From: Pegea sp. RAD2-039
Lineage: Eukaryota > Chordata > Thaliacea > Salpida > Salpidae
DNA: 64,000 nt
Assembly (NCBI GenBank): GCA_034620365.1
Contig: JAQGEQ010000151.1
Location: 182,118 to 246,117, forward strand
Reading direction: 5' to 3'
In this document: positions 1 to 11,402 of the stretch, piece by piece
Numbering within the stretch: the stretch's first letter is position 1
Layout of the letters: each line of letters starts with the position of its first letter
Notes under the pieces: model-generated
The model's input: only the letters and a program-made list of their open reading frames with translations
The model's database searches: none
Told to the model about the DNA's origin: nothing
Made by a program: the position numbers and the translations under genes

Positions 1-481
1 TTTCTTTGATATATATTTTAACCCTCACACAAACCGTTGATTGACAGTTTCACATTTTCTCGTTGTGATTTTAACAGCTTAAATTAATAATGTTGTAAAT
101 ATTTGCCACCTAGCAAGATATCACAAATAATTTTTTGTATAATCATAGTGTTTATTAAATGATAAAAAAGTAATATTTTCAAAATTTAATATTAAAATTT
201 TAAGGTCTTTAAATTAAAAATAATTTACAACTGGAAGATTTAAAAAACCAAAATAGTGTTTTTAGATCTTGTTGTAATCTTTGGCAAGTTTTTATGTACA
301 TAAAGAAAAATAAACAAACTTGAAATTATATCGATTAAAAACCTTAAATAAACATTACAAAAGTTTCTGCTTAATTATTCAATTATTATAAGATTAAGTT
401 TTCAAAATTATTTTGTAACATTTTCTTTTATAGTGGCTAGAAACTAATTAGTAAATTTCTGTGAATTATATTTTTATTCAG
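1..481. other. Intronic or upstream sequence of the partial alkyl-sulfatase gene
   Basis: AT-rich, with no open frame matching the missing upstream exons and ending in a pyrimidine-rich acceptor (TTTTTATTCAG). The paralogue's equivalent intron is only 92 bp, so this one is at least five times longer if the gene is intact. Confidence 0.5.
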
Positions 482-1662
482 GGTTGAACTTTGAACTATT
501 TCATACTCCAGGAGAAACAGATGATCAAATAACTGTATGGTTGCCTGATTTGAAAGTTGTTATGCCTGCAGACAATATTTATAAAGCTTTTCCTAACCTG
601 TATGCGATTAGAGGCTCACCACCAAGAGATATTCAACAATGGTACAAAAGTTTAGATTTTGTGCGTGAATTAGGGGCCGAATTTATGGTTCCATCTCACA
701 CTAAACCACTTTTCGGTAAGAAACTAATATTTGACACAATAACTACTTATCGAGACGGTATTCAGTATGTTCATGATCAAACAGTTAGACAGATGATGAA
801 AGCAAAAGATATCGATGAAATAGCTTCAGAATTTAAACTTCCTAATAAGTTAGCAACTCATCCATATTTACTGGAGTTTTACGGTACAGTTGAATGGTCA
901 GTTCGAGGTGTTTATAATATATACACCGGCTGGTTTGATGGAGACCCTGTCAACTTATTTCCTTTGAATAAAATAGAGAAGGCTAAGCGTTGGAGTGAGC
1001 TTTTGACAAAAAAGACCTCTATAATAAGTGGCGTAGATACGATGTTTGAAGAAGCGAATAAAAGTTTAAAAAAATCTAAGACAAACTACATGAACACCAA
1101 AATGCAGCTAGTAACCGAATTAAAATGGGCTCTTGAACTAGCGAGTCATGGTTATAATGCTTGTGATAAATGTGAAAAAGGTAAAAAAGTTATGATAGAG
1201 GCTCTAAGGTTAATTGGAAGTGCTATGCGCAGTGCAAACGCACGAAATTACTTCCTTTCTTATGCTTTCGAACTAGAAAAAGGTATTAAGACTGTTTATA
1301 GAAAGCCACTGATACTTCGGGAGTTAAGAATAATGGATTTAAATGTAATGTTGGACTTCTTGTGCTTTAAGTTTAAGGCTGAAGATTGTAATGAAGATGA
1401 GAAGATCTCATTCTTACTAAATATCACTGATAAGCAATCTATTCATTTATTTCAAATCAGAAATTGTATTATTCAGCATAATCAAAATCCTACAAAGATA
1501 AGTTACCCCTTAGATGCTGAGATAACAACAACATATCACGTACTACTAGATGTCCTAACTGAACGAAAAAGTTCACAAGATGCTATTAGAAGAGGTGAAT
1601 TTTTGGTCAAAGGAAACAATAATTCATTTCAGAGTTTTATGGACCATATTGAATGGGAGTAA
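482..1662 (+). CDS. Alkyl-sulfatase-like metallo-beta-lactamase, 3' terminal exon (partial)
   Basis: Family role: zinc-dependent hydrolysis of alkyl sulfate esters such as SDS; members carry an N-terminal metallo-beta-lactamase domain, a helical dimerisation domain and a C-terminal SCP2-like domain. Only the last exon is visible. It begins after the acceptor ending at 481 with a phase matching the last exon of the paralogue at 2018-4833, so the apparent TTG start at 484 is not a real start. Visible motifs: HTPGETDD (metal-site Glu), ADNIYKAFPNLYAIRG, PSHTKP (metal-site His), then the helical region with WSVRGVYNIYTGWFDGDP and a C-terminal SCP2-like segment. The stop is at 1660-1662. The upstream exons, including the HxHxDH exon, are not seen in positions 1-481, so either the intron is longer than 480 bp or the gene is truncated; the window edge prevents a decision. 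It converges on the second copy with 355 bp between stops. Confidence 0.85.
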
Positions 1663-2017
1663 CTGAAGCAAATCAATGTTTTCAAATATGTTTATACCAC
1701 TTATAATCGTTTATACATCTCTATTTGTTGTATTGTTTGCTTTATATGTTTGATGTACAGAACTAACAAATTGAGCGGTTGTTGCTTTTGTTTGAAATAA
1801 AATTATTCAAAAAATAAATCTGAAAATGTTTATTTAAATTCTTTGGAAATACAAATTATGTAAAATCAAGAAAAGTTTATGTTTAATCTGCCACGTTTCT
1901 ATAATTTCATCCTAGATATTCAGATCGATGTCATTAAGGTGTTGTGCAAACAATATCTTCTAAATTTAATACAAAGATTGCTTTATTTACGAATACATAA
2001 AACTGTTAGAGTTTTAA
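1663..2017. other. Convergent intergenic gap between the two alkyl-sulfatase-like genes
   Basis: 355 bp between two facing stop codons. It holds AATAAA-type signals on the + strand near 1797-1815 and presumably both 3' UTRs. No gene is seen; a + strand frame from 1879 is a shadow of the minus-strand gene. Confidence 0.6.
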
Positions 2018-4833
2018 TTAAATTATATCTTGTGAACTACAATCAAATTTATCCAACATATTCAAAAACTTGTCAAGTGTACTGCAACTTCCTTCTACGT
2101 GTATCTCTCCGGCCGAATAGCTTGAAAATGTGTTTTTTTCTCCTACTAATATTCTACGCCAAATACAAGAGTTGAGTTGTACAGCTACATTCACTGTACA
2201 TGGTAACTGTTTAGGATTAATCTCAACTTGAACGATAGAGTTCCGAACAGTATAAACAAAAGTTTGATTTAAATCTAAAAATCTAATTACAACAACCATG
2301 TTTTCTTTATTGAATTTTTCAAACTGAAATTTTGTTGGTAACAATTCCATTAAATCATCAATTGCCATGGACTTGACAAGAGCAAATTTATTGACTTGAC
2401 TCATTCTTATCTTTCCTCCATCTTCTAATTCTTGAGCATAAGTTAAATAATAGTTATGAGACAGAGGATTTTGAGAAAGATCTCCCAACTCACGAACACA
2501 TTTAATCATAATATCGTTTGCATTTTGTAACTCATCAGCATCAGATGTACTTAAACTTAAAGCATAAGATGCAACTTCAACAGCCCATTGTAAATCTTTT
2601 ACAGCTTTATATCTATCTACATTTTTTAACTCCATATACAAGTTGTATTTATTCTGTGCTTCCATAATCAACTTTGACATTGCAGAACTACAAGAAAGCT
2701 TTTCAGTTAGTAGCTCTCCAATGCGTTTAGCTTTTTCAGCTTTGCTTAGAGGGTATATATTTTCCGGTTGGCCGTCAAACCATCCCATATAAGACTCATA
2801 CACTCCTCGTATGGACCAGGGCAACGTCCCATATGATTCTTGTAGATAGGTATGCGTGGATAGCTTTTCTGGAAGTCTAATTGAATAGATGATATCATCT
2901 ATACCGACTTGTTTGTTCATTAATCGAACTGTTTGATCATGCACAAACTGTATCGAGTCCCTATATAAAGTGAGAACTTCTTTCACATTTTTTATCCCAT
3001 ATACAGGAGCAGCATGTGAAGGAACCATAAACTCAGCTTTAAGTGAACGAACTATATCCAAACTCTTGTACCATTTTTTAGCGTCTCGTTGTCCAATACC
3101 TTGGATGGTATATAAGTTTGGAAAAGCAGCATAGATATTGTCTCCAGGGAGAACTAAACCATAATCTGGAAACCAAACAGTAGTCAAATCGTTTGTTTCT
3201 CCTGGTGTATGTATAAGCTCGAAATAAACCCCTGAAAAAGTTAAAAGAAATTAAGATAAAGTCTACAAGAACGTAAATATTTTGTTGATTTGTTGGATTT
3301 TAGTTGAAAAAATGTTTATAAACCTCCTCTTGTGTATGCTTCTCTTGTCGAGTATTCGTTTGTAATCAGATTGTCAATATTCTGCATATTTTTTGTCAAT
3401 TCTGCTTCAATTTTAATTGCAGAATTGATTCTCTGATTTCGATTAAGATTAACGCCATGTTGTCGTTTAGCTCTTACATAAGCAAGTTCATTAACCAAAG
3501 CTGTGAAAAAAAACATTTTCACGATAAAGTGATTGACCAGGTTAAATCAATCATTAAATTTATAAATTAAAAACTTTTATTTGTAAATAAAAACAAAATT
3601 AATCACTTAATCGACTTCGTTCCTCTTTACTAGATGCATGTCTGTAAACTTTTATATCAGTGTTTCCTGAAGCTTCTTCAAATTCTAAAATAGCTCCACA
3701 ACCAAGAATATGATCTAATTATTTACCAAATACATAATTATTAAAATAAATGCAAATGAGGGTGCCTGAAAAGAGCAGCTCTCGCTGACAAACATTTTCA
3801 CAAATAATATATTTTAATAGCTATTATATATAACTAAGATAGAAACATAGAAATAAGAAGATATAACACATGGCATTTCAGTAATCCCCATAAAATATAA
3901 CAGTGAATAATTACAACGAATTTTAATAATATCAAAACGAAAATATTTTACAGTTGCTTTGTCGTGGCAGTAATTACTCAAAATATTTATATAACTAAAT
4001 CATGTTGCTTATGAGCTCTCTTTCAAATTATTTTAGGTTTTTTACCTTATTTATATCTTTCATTAATAAAATTTGTAAGATAAAATATTAAAAATCTGGT
4101 AAAGGTGTTGTAGAAACTTAATGAAAGCTTACTTGTATGAAAGTCAGAAAGTATGATGGCCTTGACTGGCTTATTTACGAGTTTTTGGATTTGTTTTATT
4201 ATATCAACAGCTGCTTCCTCGCTGTCTGTGGTGTCCACAACTACTAAACCTTCTGGCCCTCATATTAGAATTTCAAATTCAGTTACAAGTGAATATATAG
4301 AAACTAATTTATATTATATAAATTCAAAGAACAGATTATTATATATCACTAAAAGTAAATGAATAGAGAATTAAAATAAACTTACCTTCAACTATAATTA
4401 CATTGGAAGAAGCAAACCCAGTTGCGAGGTAAACATGTTCACTGACAGTGATTATTGTAGCTGGACACGACTTTTCTGAATCGTTATTTTTGTCTTTTTT
4501 AAGCTGACAAGGTTTTTCTGCTTTTTTATTTTTAGACTGACAGGGTTTTTCTGAATCTTTAGAAGTTTGAGAATTTGATTTTTTATTATCTTTAGATTTC
4601 TGACATTTTTTTTGCTTATTAGTTGCTTGACACCCACTAGATTGTTCAACTATTTTAGAATTCAAATAATCTAGAGGGTTTTTAGCTACTTTTGGGATTT
4701 GACATTCTCCAAGGGTTTTTATAGCGCAATTATTATTAACTGAACTGTCACCTAGCTTGCTAAGCTCACAGTCAGCTAGTACCAAGGTGATTGAATTAAT
4801 GAAAACAATTATTATAAAACATTTAGACCACAT
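2018..4833 (-). CDS. Secreted alkyl-sulfatase-like protein with Lys/Cys-rich linker and altered metal motif
   Basis: Exons on the minus strand: 4386-4833, 4133-4258, 3607-3714, 3324-3500, 2018-3231; the spliced frame gives 690 aa. The chosen start (4833) opens a signal peptide ([20 protein letters not shown]); an in-frame ATG at 4908 would add 25 residues. Residues about 30-125 form a Lys/Cys-rich, repetitive linker (EKPCQ, KKCQ, EKSC). From about 130 follows the metallo-beta-lactamase domain: SEHVYLATGFASSNVIIVEG, VVVDTTDSEEAAVDIIKQ, then DFHTNH where the family has HxHxDH, HTPGETND, GDNIYAAFPNLY and PSHAAP. A helical domain and an SCP2-like C-terminus end the protein. Family knowledge says it should hydrolyse alkyl sulfates. 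The two substitutions in the metal motif (His to Asp, Asp to Asn) make activity doubtful. The acceptor before exon 3 (AATTAG) is weak, but the frame fits exactly. Confidence 0.85.
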
Positions 4834-6482
4834 ATCAAAATTTAGGTAATTAGCATAACCAGAAAAGATACCAACTATTAGTTTACACAACAAAAATCTC
4901 TTATACAAACAATTTAAGAGTAACGAACATTACACTATTGATGAACAAGACAAAACTAACCACATAAGCAAGTGCTTAACTGACAAATGTTTTTAAACTC
5001 TATCATGAACACAGTTTACGTCATAATAGTGATTGTTACGAAACTATTGAAAAATGCTTTGTAAGACTAAATATGCTAATAGTTTCAATGTTTGCATATT
5101 CAACTTCAATACAACAAATATTAGATAAACCTAATCCTTATGAATAGACAACATTGAGTAAAAATAAACGTTATATGGATAAATCATTCTTTATTTTCTT
5201 ATCTACACTTAACAAAAATGTTTAATAAAGTCATCAGAACAAAATTTAACTATTTCATAATGAAAGCTTGGTTCTTATATAATCTGAAATTATGAAGACT
5301 ATAAACTATTAATATATAACATTAACCTAACAAAATCATTTGCCTTAAAAAGTTTTCACTAGAGTGGTATTTACTAAGTTATTAAGGTCATTAAAATCGC
5401 AGAATTACTGGTCCAAAGTAAATCATTTGTTAGGGTTAAAAAAAACTTAATGATATTAGTAATTAGTAACATTCTCAACAATTGAATAATGGTTTACTAT
5501 TTTCGGATGAATATTGAGTTTAATAAATTCAAATACTACCTATAAAAATTTCTTGTTGAGTATTGTCTTGGAATACAATGTAAACAAACTAATGCTGTTT
5601 ACTTTAAAGATACTTAGAATTTATTTATAGAAATCTGTTGAGTCATGATGATTTGACAAAAGAAAAAAAATCATTTTTTAAAAATAAGAAATTACAAAAT
5701 GATTTATAAAGAAAAACATTTTAAATTATTTTGGGATTGAATAAATATGAATTTTTTATATATTTTCTTTTATCAAACAAAATAATTTCAGTTATTTACA
5801 TAATTGGCTTTCTTTAAATCTATTAAATTATGAAATACTCACTATATTTCGATTTCCACAAGTTTGATATAGATTTAGAAACAGAAAAATATGTTAACTT
5901 AGTAATTTAGCCAATAAATCACAAAGTTTTTGTTTTATAGTAAAATTAAAAAAAGTAATACTATAGGTTTAATGCCATAAGAACAATTTTTTTGCTATTT
6001 CATATTACAAATTATACTTAAAATGTTTTATAGATACTTTATTTTACAAATAAACTAAAACATTCATAAGAAATTAAAAATATTCAATCAGTCTACAACT
6101 AAATACTAAGTTAACCATTTACAGACTTTTTATTTAAACAACACATATAGCAAATTTATATTAAACTTTAAAAGGTTCATAGTCTTATTATATTGTAACT
6201 TAATCTGATTTTGTAAAGATTGTGATATACTTTTGAAGTTTAGATCAATTTTTTTTCATTTTGAAGTGCAGATAAGAAATATATTTAAAAAGTTTAAAAA
6301 GTGTAAAACCTCACAACTTATATCTCTAACAAGAGCTTGCACATCATATAATCAAAACTTAATTTTAAAAGAAAAAAAAGCTATAAAAATGATAATATAT
6401 TTGAGTTTTATCTCAGAATACTTTAATCTAAATAAACTTTTACAAAAATTTGTTGCAGATAAACTTTATTAACATAAAAATT
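4834..6482. other. Intergenic region between alkyl-sulfatase-like and first GST
   Basis: 1.65 kb of AT-rich sequence between divergent gene starts. It probably holds both promoters. No coding segment, RNA gene or repeat was recognised. Confidence 0.5.
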
Positions 6483-7662
6483 ATGTCTACTAAATCAGAA
6501 ACTCTAACTTTAACATACGACCAGAGAAGTCCTTTTGCAAGGCTAGTTCTAGTTGTAATCAATGAGTTAGGAATATCAGTCAAGAAAAATTTAATAGATC
6601 TAATCAAAATGATAGATAATAAAAGCAAAGATTTTATGAAAATGAACCCAAGAGGCTTAATTCCGATTCTTACCGTTGGAGAAGAATCCTTCGGTGAAAG
6701 GTAAGTAACTCAGTAAATAATCATAAGAAAAATATAACTAAATTTTTATAAGTGGATTCAAGCATATAGAAAATAAATTGTTTAATAAAATATATCTTAT
6801 GCTAAATATAAATTTTATTTAATTAATGTCTAAATATTTGTATAAAAAACCACACTAAACATAAATTATGTCAAAACTCAACTGTTTTAATGTTTTTTCT
6901 GCTTTTTTTCTACAGCCGCGCAATTTGTCGTTATTTAATCAACTCACATTTGGACATCGCATTAAACAAGAAGCTTATTAGTAATGACCCAAAGTTAGAA
7001 TTTGAAAGTGATCGTCTCCTTTGGATTAGCGTTGAAGTTGAAAAACCGATTTATGAATATTTGGTTTGCTATCTATTATATCTGTTTGATAGATTTAGTG
7101 TCTTGTTAGCTAATTATTTATTTGTTTATAAAATGTTTTTTACTGTTGAATGTAGAATATACGAGGAGTTATGTTTAGACACGAAGGCTTAAAAGTGGAC
7201 GCAGTTGAAAAGATCAAGGATATGTTAAACGTTATACAAACCTTCCTTATGAGACATGACAATAAGTTTCTAGCAGGACCAAATATCACTTTACCTGGTA
7301 ACCTTTTTGTATTTTTATCAATTTTAATTTAATTCTAAGCAACACCCAGAACAAATTTGATTATAAGCTGCTAGGTCAACAAACGTTTTGCTTGAGTAAA
7401 TACTACTCGTTAATTATTGTGCTGCACTGTAACACCTTTGACAACCAACCAAAACTATTTTTCTGCAGATTTGTTTTGTGCTATGCCAATTTTTACAATG
7501 TACCACTTGCTAGAAGAAGATGAGATAATGATGAATAAGTTCCCGCAGCTTAAAAAGTGGTATGAAAGAGTTACTTCTACTACCTCTTGGTTAGAAGCCA
7601 ACAAAGAAGGTATAGAAGATTGGACTAAAAGCTACAAGTCAGCCAGGAAACAAAAACAATAA
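6483..7662 (+). CDS. Glutathione S-transferase, theta/delta-like, tandem copy 1
   Basis: Exons 6483-6700, 6916-7063, 7156-7297, 7469-7662; 233 aa, a normal cytosolic GST length. Expected role: conjugating glutathione to electrophiles in the cytosol. The N-terminal thioredoxin-like domain shows YDQRSPFARL, with the Ser that activates glutathione in theta/delta classes. MNPRGLIPIL carries the cis-Pro, and ESRAICRYL is formed across the exon 1-2 junction. The all-alpha domain follows, with ITLPDLFCAMPIF (the N-capping box region) formed across the exon 3-4 junction. Intron phases are 2, 0, 1, identical in the next two genes, which supports tandem duplication. A good acceptor (TTTGTTGCAG) lies about 23 nt before the ATG, so either a 5' UTR intron or trans-splicing is possible. 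Class assignment is by motif only. Confidence 0.88.
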
Positions 7663-8758
7663 ATCCTGTGAGATATGGAATTGAAAACATTAAAATTTAT
7701 GGAAGAAAATTTGATTAATTGCTTATAAAGTTGTTTATATATATCACCTAGTAAAATAAAATATAAATAAATGAAATTGTAATATTTATAATATATATTA
7801 TATTATGATCTTTTAATATTTTTTTAGAATAATTTAAGCTTAATGTAACTCGAATAAAATTTATTCAAATATTTAATTCAAATTTAGTTTGAGTTATCAA
7901 ACATCTTTAGGCACCCTCCTTCACATTTATTGTAATAAATAAATAAATAAATAAATTATTAAGAAGGACATAAAAACATATTTTCAAGTTGATGAAACAT
8001 TTTAAGTAAAATGAGTTTAAAATAAACTATTAAAATCGATAAGGTTTCATAGGAAATCAAGCAGTTGGTCAAAAAGTCGTTAGAATCAAATTTACTTTTA
8101 GATAATAAAGTTGAAAACAATAGCTCATTAAAATTATACAAATATTTAGTATGAAACGGATGATGTACATTGTAATTTAAACTATTTCTCTGCTGGTTCT
8201 AAACTATTAGTTTGAAGAACAGCTCTTCGTACAGCTTGCTTATCTATACTTCAAATACTTGTAAAGATCAGAATTACTTCTTGTTTTTTATTAGCTTTTA
8301 GCAGCAACTTCTAACAACTGAAATCATTCTTAATATAGTATACCAAGTCTAAACGTCACATATGTTACAAATGAACGTTTAAAACTCACTTAAAAATGCT
8401 TTTTACTTCAATATTTACTACAACATAAAGTGTTTAATATAATCATCTAATTCTTTAATGATATAAATGTGTGAAAATAGTTAGAGTTTGAACTACAGTA
8501 GTTTTGAAAGCTCATGTATTCCAAGAAATACTAGCTGTAAATTCATTCAAAATATTCTAGCAAAATATATTTTAATACATTTTTTAAAAATAAATAAAAA
8601 CAATACTAAGATACAGAATTAATTTTTCAAAATTAGTTACGACATTCAATTATTTCAATAGGCATTGTTATAAAAGTATGTTGTCATGACAACTTTATTC
8701 GTGATAATATAAGAAAAATAGTTAAGAAAAAATTTAAGTTTTTCAAATTAAATAAATA
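7663..8758. other. Intergenic gap between GST copies 1 and 2
   Basis: 1.1 kb, AT-rich. A short (AAAT)n microsatellite lies near 7935-7957. No gene is recognised on either strand. Confidence 0.5.
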
Positions 8759-10441
8759 ATGTCTGAAGAAAATGATAGTGATGAAGATATTTTTGATACA
8801 GATCCAATCCCATCAAGTATAATTCTAATATATGATAACAGAAGTACTGAATGTAGATGTGTAAAAATTGTTCTTGAAATTCTTAAGTTAGAGTTTCAAG
8901 TGAAATTATATGATCGTGAAAGCAATGAATTTAATTTAAAAAGTTTAAATCCTCGTGAAAAACTGCCAATATTGATTGATGGTCAATTTAGTATTGCTGA
9001 GAGGTGATTACTTCAAAATCTTACTTTTAATATTAAAACAAACTTTTACTAGAATACTCATATATATTTTACAACCAGTTATTTAGATTTGTGTAAATAT
9101 TGTTTTTATAAAAATCTAAAACTTGTTAAGTATATGTAAATTTTCGTGAAACAAATTTATAGCAAAAGTTTTAAATTATTTTAGATGTGATATCTACTAA
9201 TTTTGAAAAATCTATTCATTCATAAGTGTTTCAGTTTTCTACTTTGAAAAAAAAGTCATCTTTCTACAAATAGAATATTTTTTTTTATAAATACTTTAAT
9301 AACTGCTTAATAAGACTCTTATAATCATGTTTCGAAAATTTGAGTGAAATCAAAGTTTTTATAAAATATTAATTAGAAAGTTTTTATTTATTTATAGCAG
9401 AGCAATTGCTTGTTATTTGTGTAATCAATACGAAAGTAATGATCATTTTGAAAAGTTGTATCCTGTCGATGCAAAGACTAGAGCTCAAGTAGATCAAATT
9501 CTTTATACCAGTGCAATTGTGGAGGGAATGATTAATTCATACTTAGTAGGTTTACCTTATTTAATTCTCTAGAATGAGCTTCTTTATCAATTAGAATATC
9601 GGTGGAGTGGCTTACAGAGGTGAGCGAATTAGAAGTCACAATTTAAAAGAAGTTAAGAAAGCCTTAGAAATAGTTGAAGGTTTTCTTGAAAAGAATGGAA
9701 ATATTTTTCTTGTTGAACATCATTTCACTTTAGCTGGTTGTTAATTTTGATATTTTAAGCGGTTTATTTGTTTTGTAAACATTATTTTCAGCATAATATG
9801 CGGTTAGTTTGCGCTTTGTAATTGTAATTGGTGATTTCTTAAATATTGGTGGCTATATTTTCACTTATTTGCCTTTAAACAGCAAAAATAGTTTTATCAA
9901 AGTTGAAAAGTAAACAGAAATAGTAACTGTCGAATAAACTACAAATAAAAGTTATTTCAGTTTTAAATTAGTAAAAAATATTTGCAAATCTAAAATTAAA
10001 ACACTTCTAAACCAAAGTAGTTTTTTAAACCATTTATACAAAACTGCTTAAAACGCATTTAGTTTTACTTTAGTTATTCATAAACATTTAATTGATAGTA
10101 AACTAAAAAGTAATTGTAAGCTTTAAAGAAGATAAAATAAACTTTTTTATTCTTATCGTTCATAAAATTAAATAAAATTTATCTTTTTAAAAATATAACC
10201 ATTTCTTTTTTTCACTTAAACAGATATGTTCATGGCGCCACCTATTTTGATATTAGAACTTCTTGACAAGGAAATCAGAACTGAACTTTTGACAGAATTT
10301 TTAGAAATAAAGAAATGGATTGATATAGTCAAGAAATATCCAAATTATAAAGAGATAATAGAAAATTCGACAAATGAGACAATATCAGCTTATTTGACAT
10401 GCTTGAAATATCAACACAGAGGAATTCTTCCATTTCATTGA
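8759..10441 (+). CDS. Glutathione S-transferase, theta/delta-like, tandem copy 2 (diverged)
   Basis: Exons 8759-9003, 9398-9545, 9595-9736, 10224-10441; 250 aa. Exons 2 and 3 have exactly the same lengths (148 and 142 nt) as in copy 1 and the intron phases match. It starts with an acidic extension (MSEENDSDEDIFDTDP) absent from copy 1. The glutathione site reads YDNRSTECRC: the Ser is kept but the following Pro is Thr. LNPREKLPILIDG has the cis-Pro, and ESRAIACYL is intact. The C-terminal helical domain is poorly conserved (MAPPILILELLDKE at the exon 4 start) and the tail QHRGILPFH is unlike the neighbours. Two weak donors (GTGATT, GTTGTT) are inferred from phase. The frame is open throughout, so I call it functional or only recently relaxed. 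Its substrate is unknown. Confidence 0.75.
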
Positions 10442-11402
10442 AAACTAATAAAATTTGATGTTATCTGGAAATCTATTTTGTGTTTGTTAGAAATTGTTTT
10501 CAAACTTTGAGTTCTATAGTAAAAAAAACGTTCAAGTATTAGTTGTTATGGTTAAAATTGGGGTTCTTTTAATTTAAACCAACTATTTACTTTGCAATTA
10601 CTTATCAAAATAGAAATTATCGATCAAACAATTTTATCAAGAAACGTCAAATTGAAGTCTTAACAGTTATAAGGTCAAAAATATAACCAACAAACAGTTT
10701 TTCATTTTCATAATTTGTATCTCAGTTTTTATTAACTATTTAATCAATTACTTTTTAAGCCAAAATTATGTTTACTTCTAAATCTATGTCTCACCTAATA
10801 TTTGAAATTTTATAAAACTCTTATATCTTGATTTCAGTGCTTATTTTATTATATTGCAAAATAGGGTATTCAATTAACTTTAATTGATAAAAAAGAATAC
10901 ATTACTGTGCAAAATATAACTTCAATAGTAACACCATGAGTTTTTAACGCCTAGAAACTGCAAAGTTCTTTTGTGTAACACGATAAAGAAGGATTTCTCT
11001 TTACATTCTATTCAAGCTATTGGGTATGAACTTTGAACTTGAGATATAAGGTTGAGCCATTATGTGTGAGTAAATAAGATCGAAAAAGGTTAAGAAAAAA
11101 GTTAAAGGTTGTCATGGTTGCCTTGTTACGGTAAAAATATCTTAAATGAAGCTGTATTCGCTAAATCGTTTGATTATGATTGAGTAAGGGAGTTGTACAG
11201 GTTTTACTTGTGAAAAAAGTGTAATAGCAGTTTTTATTCATTAAACAAACAATTTGTTTTCTTAAAATGACAATAATATATTATTAGAAAGTAATTTAGT
11301 TCAGGTATAATTTAATTTATTTCCAAGTAAAGCAGTTTTTAAATCAGTGAATAAACTTTTAAAATATTTTCTTAGCTAAATTTTCATTAATTAACTTTCA
11401 TT
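10442..11402. other. Intergenic gap between GST copies 2 and 3
   Basis: 0.96 kb of AT-rich sequence with no coding potential recognised. A pyrimidine-rich acceptor-like site (TATTTTCTTAG, ending at about 11376) lies shortly before the next start codon. Confidence 0.5.

Noticed and set aside
1879..2175. Plus-strand 98-codon frame
   Set aside because: Shadow of the minus-strand alkyl-sulfatase-like last exon; composition is not protein-like.
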